This document shows, one piece after another, positions 61,500 through 64,000 of a DNA stretch of 64,000 bases (the first letter of the stretch is position 1; each line of letters opens with the position of its first letter). The position numbers and the translations under genes are program-made. Source of the DNA: Engraulis encrasicolus (taxonomy: Eukaryota; Chordata; Actinopteri; Clupeiformes; Engraulidae); NCBI RefSeq assembly GCF_034702125.1, contig NC_085861.1, positions 4,203,645 to 4,267,644 of the forward strand. The letters run 5' to 3'. The notes beneath the pieces were generated by a model, which was not told where the DNA came from, did no database searches, and saw nothing but the letters and a program-made list of their open reading frames with translations.

Positions 61500-61735
61500 T
61501 TTTGGTCCCCTAGGGGAAATTCTTTCTCTGCATTTATCCCATTTGGACTAGTGAATCATATTGAAGTACACACACTAGTCTGTAAGAAAGTGGGCTGCCT
61601 GCTGAGCGGCGCCCGGGGAGCAATGTGGGGGTTAGGTGCCTTGCTCAAGGGCACTTCAGCCGTGGTCCAGCCGGGAACTCTTGGGTTGCCAACCCAGTGC
61701 TCTAACCACTGAGCCACGACTGCCCCTGGCAGTGC
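61500..61735 (-). repeat. tRNA-derived SINE
   Basis: On the minus strand it starts GGGGCAGTCGTGGCTCAGTG, giving an A-box (TGGCTCAGTGGTTAGAGC) and a weak B-box (GAGTTCCCGGC), followed by the conserved fish SINE core TTGAGCAAGGCACCTAACCC. Terminates toward 61500. Confidence 0.85.
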
Positions 61736-62712
61736 TAACTGGCAGTGATTGGCACGTTATGACCAGCGGGCGGAGTACAGGTATACGGAGGGGGAAAAGT
61801 CCACGCCCAGTAACCCCACCTAGCTGGCAGAGGAAATGGGGGTGGAGAGCAGGCAGCTTCGCTGGGCGGGCCACACGTGCAGACTGGATCTATATCTATA
61901 TAGCAGACAGAAATGTTGTGGGAACACGTCAAATATTGGCATGGGCAGGGTTAATGGGCGGGGTTAATGGGCGTGGTAATAAGGTGAATGGGCACCATTG
62001 CGGATGACCAAGTTCCTCGACAGCGTCGTAGCGAACCAGTTACTTGGTTAGCAACAACGCTTTCGAGAAAGGGTGTCCAGATCTATAGGCCAGGGGTTTT
62101 AGAAGTTCAGGATTCTGATTCTCATAAAGGAACTGGATTATGTGTGTAAATTGCAGATGTCATTGACATCTGACTGATAGGGACCCTCAATAGCTTAATG
62201 TCACAAACACATCAAAAGCGACTAAAGCGACAACAGCAAAGATGAGGTAATTGACGATTTGAGCGTCAGTTTGAAGTTGAACGTCAGCGAATATCATGCT
62301 AATGAGCTATGATGCAGTTCGGCGACAGCTGCCGCAGCCAATTGGAATGTCGTAATGCTTACATTATGCTTTTACTGGTCTCTGTTGCTTTTATCGCTCG
62401 TGTCGTTCTTTTCTATGAAAACAGTACAGCGACTATTTGTAGCTTGTGTCTCTTCTGGTGTGTTTGTGGGGTAAGGCACGAACACTGGCATGGAACTCTG
62501 AATGATCTAATTATAAGATCTACAATTTATACATTTTATATATTATTCATAACACACTTCATCATTACCATCCACCAAAAAAATAACAAAAATACTTCAT
62601 GCACTGATTTTAATCTACAGTGCAGGTCCTCATTCACTAACATTCTTCATTATTGAAATAACACAAAAAATACGTCAATACAGGTAGGAAACCTATGTGT
62701 TTACAGTTTACT

Positions 62713-62796
62713 GATCTGATTACTAGTCATGATTAATCAATCCAGCACCTCACCGATCTGATTACTAGTTATGATTAATCAATCCAGCACCTCAGG
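62713..62796. repeat. Two tandem 42-bp units
   Basis: GATCTGATTACTAGTCATGA and GATCTGATTACTAGTTATGA start units at 62713 and 62755, each ending CCAGCACCTCA. Confidence 0.85.
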
Positions 62797-62893
62797 CTTC
62801 ATGCTGTAGTTCTTCCCTTGATCATTAGTGTGCTCACTGGCACAGCTTTGACTCTCCGCTTCCACAGCTCAAGACAAAAGCTGAGGGGTGTAC

Positions 62894-63060
62894 TAAGAAG
62901 CTGGTTCAGGAGTGAATTAAGATTAAGTTTAGAGGTAAATCATCTAATAGAAGAGCCTGTTAAGACTGAACTCCAGGCTCCAGGCTCAGGCTCAGTTAAG
63001 ACTGAATTAGATGATTTTCCTCTTAACTTAACCTGGTTTACTCCTGAACGAGCTTCTTAA
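62894..63060. mobile_element. MITE, TAAGAAGCTGGTTCAGGAGT ends
   Basis: The left end and the right end ACTCCTGAACGAGCTTCTTA are inverse with one mismatch. The rest of 59843-64000 shows no gene, only AT-rich DNA, short CA tracts (63503) and these repeats. Confidence 0.7.
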
Positions 63061-64000
63061 TATAGGTCCCTGGGTGCCGCCTGCTACCCTTGAAACATGG
63101 GCCAGAATAATGCCACCAGTACCACATGTGGTGAAAAGTACTGTTGGCCCCTTACAGTGGGTTATGGCACTGGTTCAGAGTGACACATTTGCTACAGGGC
63201 ACCTATGGATTTGGTTACAAAACCCATAGCAGTGTCTGTGTCATCTGGCTTACTAAATGCCATCAGTTTTGTAAACAAATAAATAATTAAAATAAATAAT
63301 TACAGTACATAATAAACTAATGTATTGTATGGCAGTGATGTGGCACATCAGCATATTTGGCTGAAGTAATTTATACCCGTAGTCCTGAAATGGTGAAACC
63401 CCCTGAGGATAGTAATGCTGAATTTAACTCTACCTTTAGTTTTTAGAGGAAATAACCTGACCTAATGCAAATTGAATAAATCCAATAATAATAATTAAAA
63501 AAAACACACACACACACACACACAGTACTGTGAGCGTATACTATTGTACTACTGTAAGCATATTGTACAGGGAGGATTTAATGATGGTGAAAGGGCAGGA
63601 GCTATTTTTAAAAACCTCCAACTGTGGCAGGAAAGTATTAATTACAGTACAGTATTATCTCTGAATCTGTTATGGTGGTTGTCAGGGTAGCTGACAGCTT
63701 TTTGACCCCGGGCCTGGGACAATGTAATCTAAAAGACCCCCCCACTCAATACATATAATGTATTGGGGACCCAATTCTGCGACTGCTACAGTAGTTTGAA
63801 ATGAGGGTGTTGAACTCCTTAGTGTACACACTGGCACAGCTCTGAGTCTCCTGCTTCCACAGCAGATAGCTGTGTGCCTGTCCCTAAATGGGACATGTTT
63901 TGTTTAAAAAATGTGTTGACTGTTTGTCCATAATTTCTCTTTCCCTAGAGGACGTCTATACTATACATGGAGTCTATACTATACTAAGAGTCTGTAATTG

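Overview
The window is nuclear DNA from a vertebrate, very probably a ray-finned (teleost) fish. The basis is GT-AG spliced genes with short phase-matched exons, a tRNA-derived SINE with a teleost-type core, L2/Jockey-like LINE fragments, many small inverted-repeat DNA transposons (MITEs) of hAT, piggyBac/Kolobok-like (TTAA) and Tc1 type, and long CA and TACTG microsatellites. There are no bacterial-style operons, rRNAs, CRISPR arrays or genuine tRNA genes. Nearly every simple open reading frame is a shadow of a repeat or an intron, so the real genes must be assembled from exons.

Four protein genes can be assembled. Three are MS4A (CD20-like, four-transmembrane) genes with the same exon plan and phase-0 junctions throughout: gene A (minus, coding 10134 to 2361, 262 aa), gene B (minus, 41553 to 31725, 239 aa, tail cut short by a one-base deletion) and gene C (plus, 49262 to 59842, 232 aa, one tail exon missing, exon 4 acceptor rebuilt by a transposon). 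The fourth (minus, 23851 to 18020) encodes a secreted or GPI-anchored protein with two Ly6/uPAR (three-finger) domains in tandem. Its five exons total exactly 600 bp in frame.

Layout: 0.3-12.8 kb is gene A with its promoter region; 13-16 kb is a three-deep nest of transposons; 18-24 kb is the Ly6 gene, whose introns hold a tRNA-like tandem repeat and a LINE fragment; 25.8-27.0 kb is an orphan copy of the MS4A first exon and promoter with no MS4A body behind it; 27.3-43.9 kb is a direct duplicate of the gene A segment carrying gene B; 44-48 kb is repeat-filled; 48.2-59.8 kb is gene C, head-to-head with gene B; 60-64 kb is intergenic. The A and B segments are recent duplicates: introns align closely and share most old insertions, but each copy also has private insertions whose empty site is visible in the other.

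MS4A proteins are membrane adaptors/chemosensors of immune and sensory cells, and Ly6 proteins are surface or secreted three-finger proteins. Whether the Ly6 gene is driven by the orphan MS4A first exon lying about 2 kb upstream of its signal-peptide exon is the most interesting open question. Many transposon calls rest on inverted ends plus target-site duplications read by eye; family assignment could not be searched.
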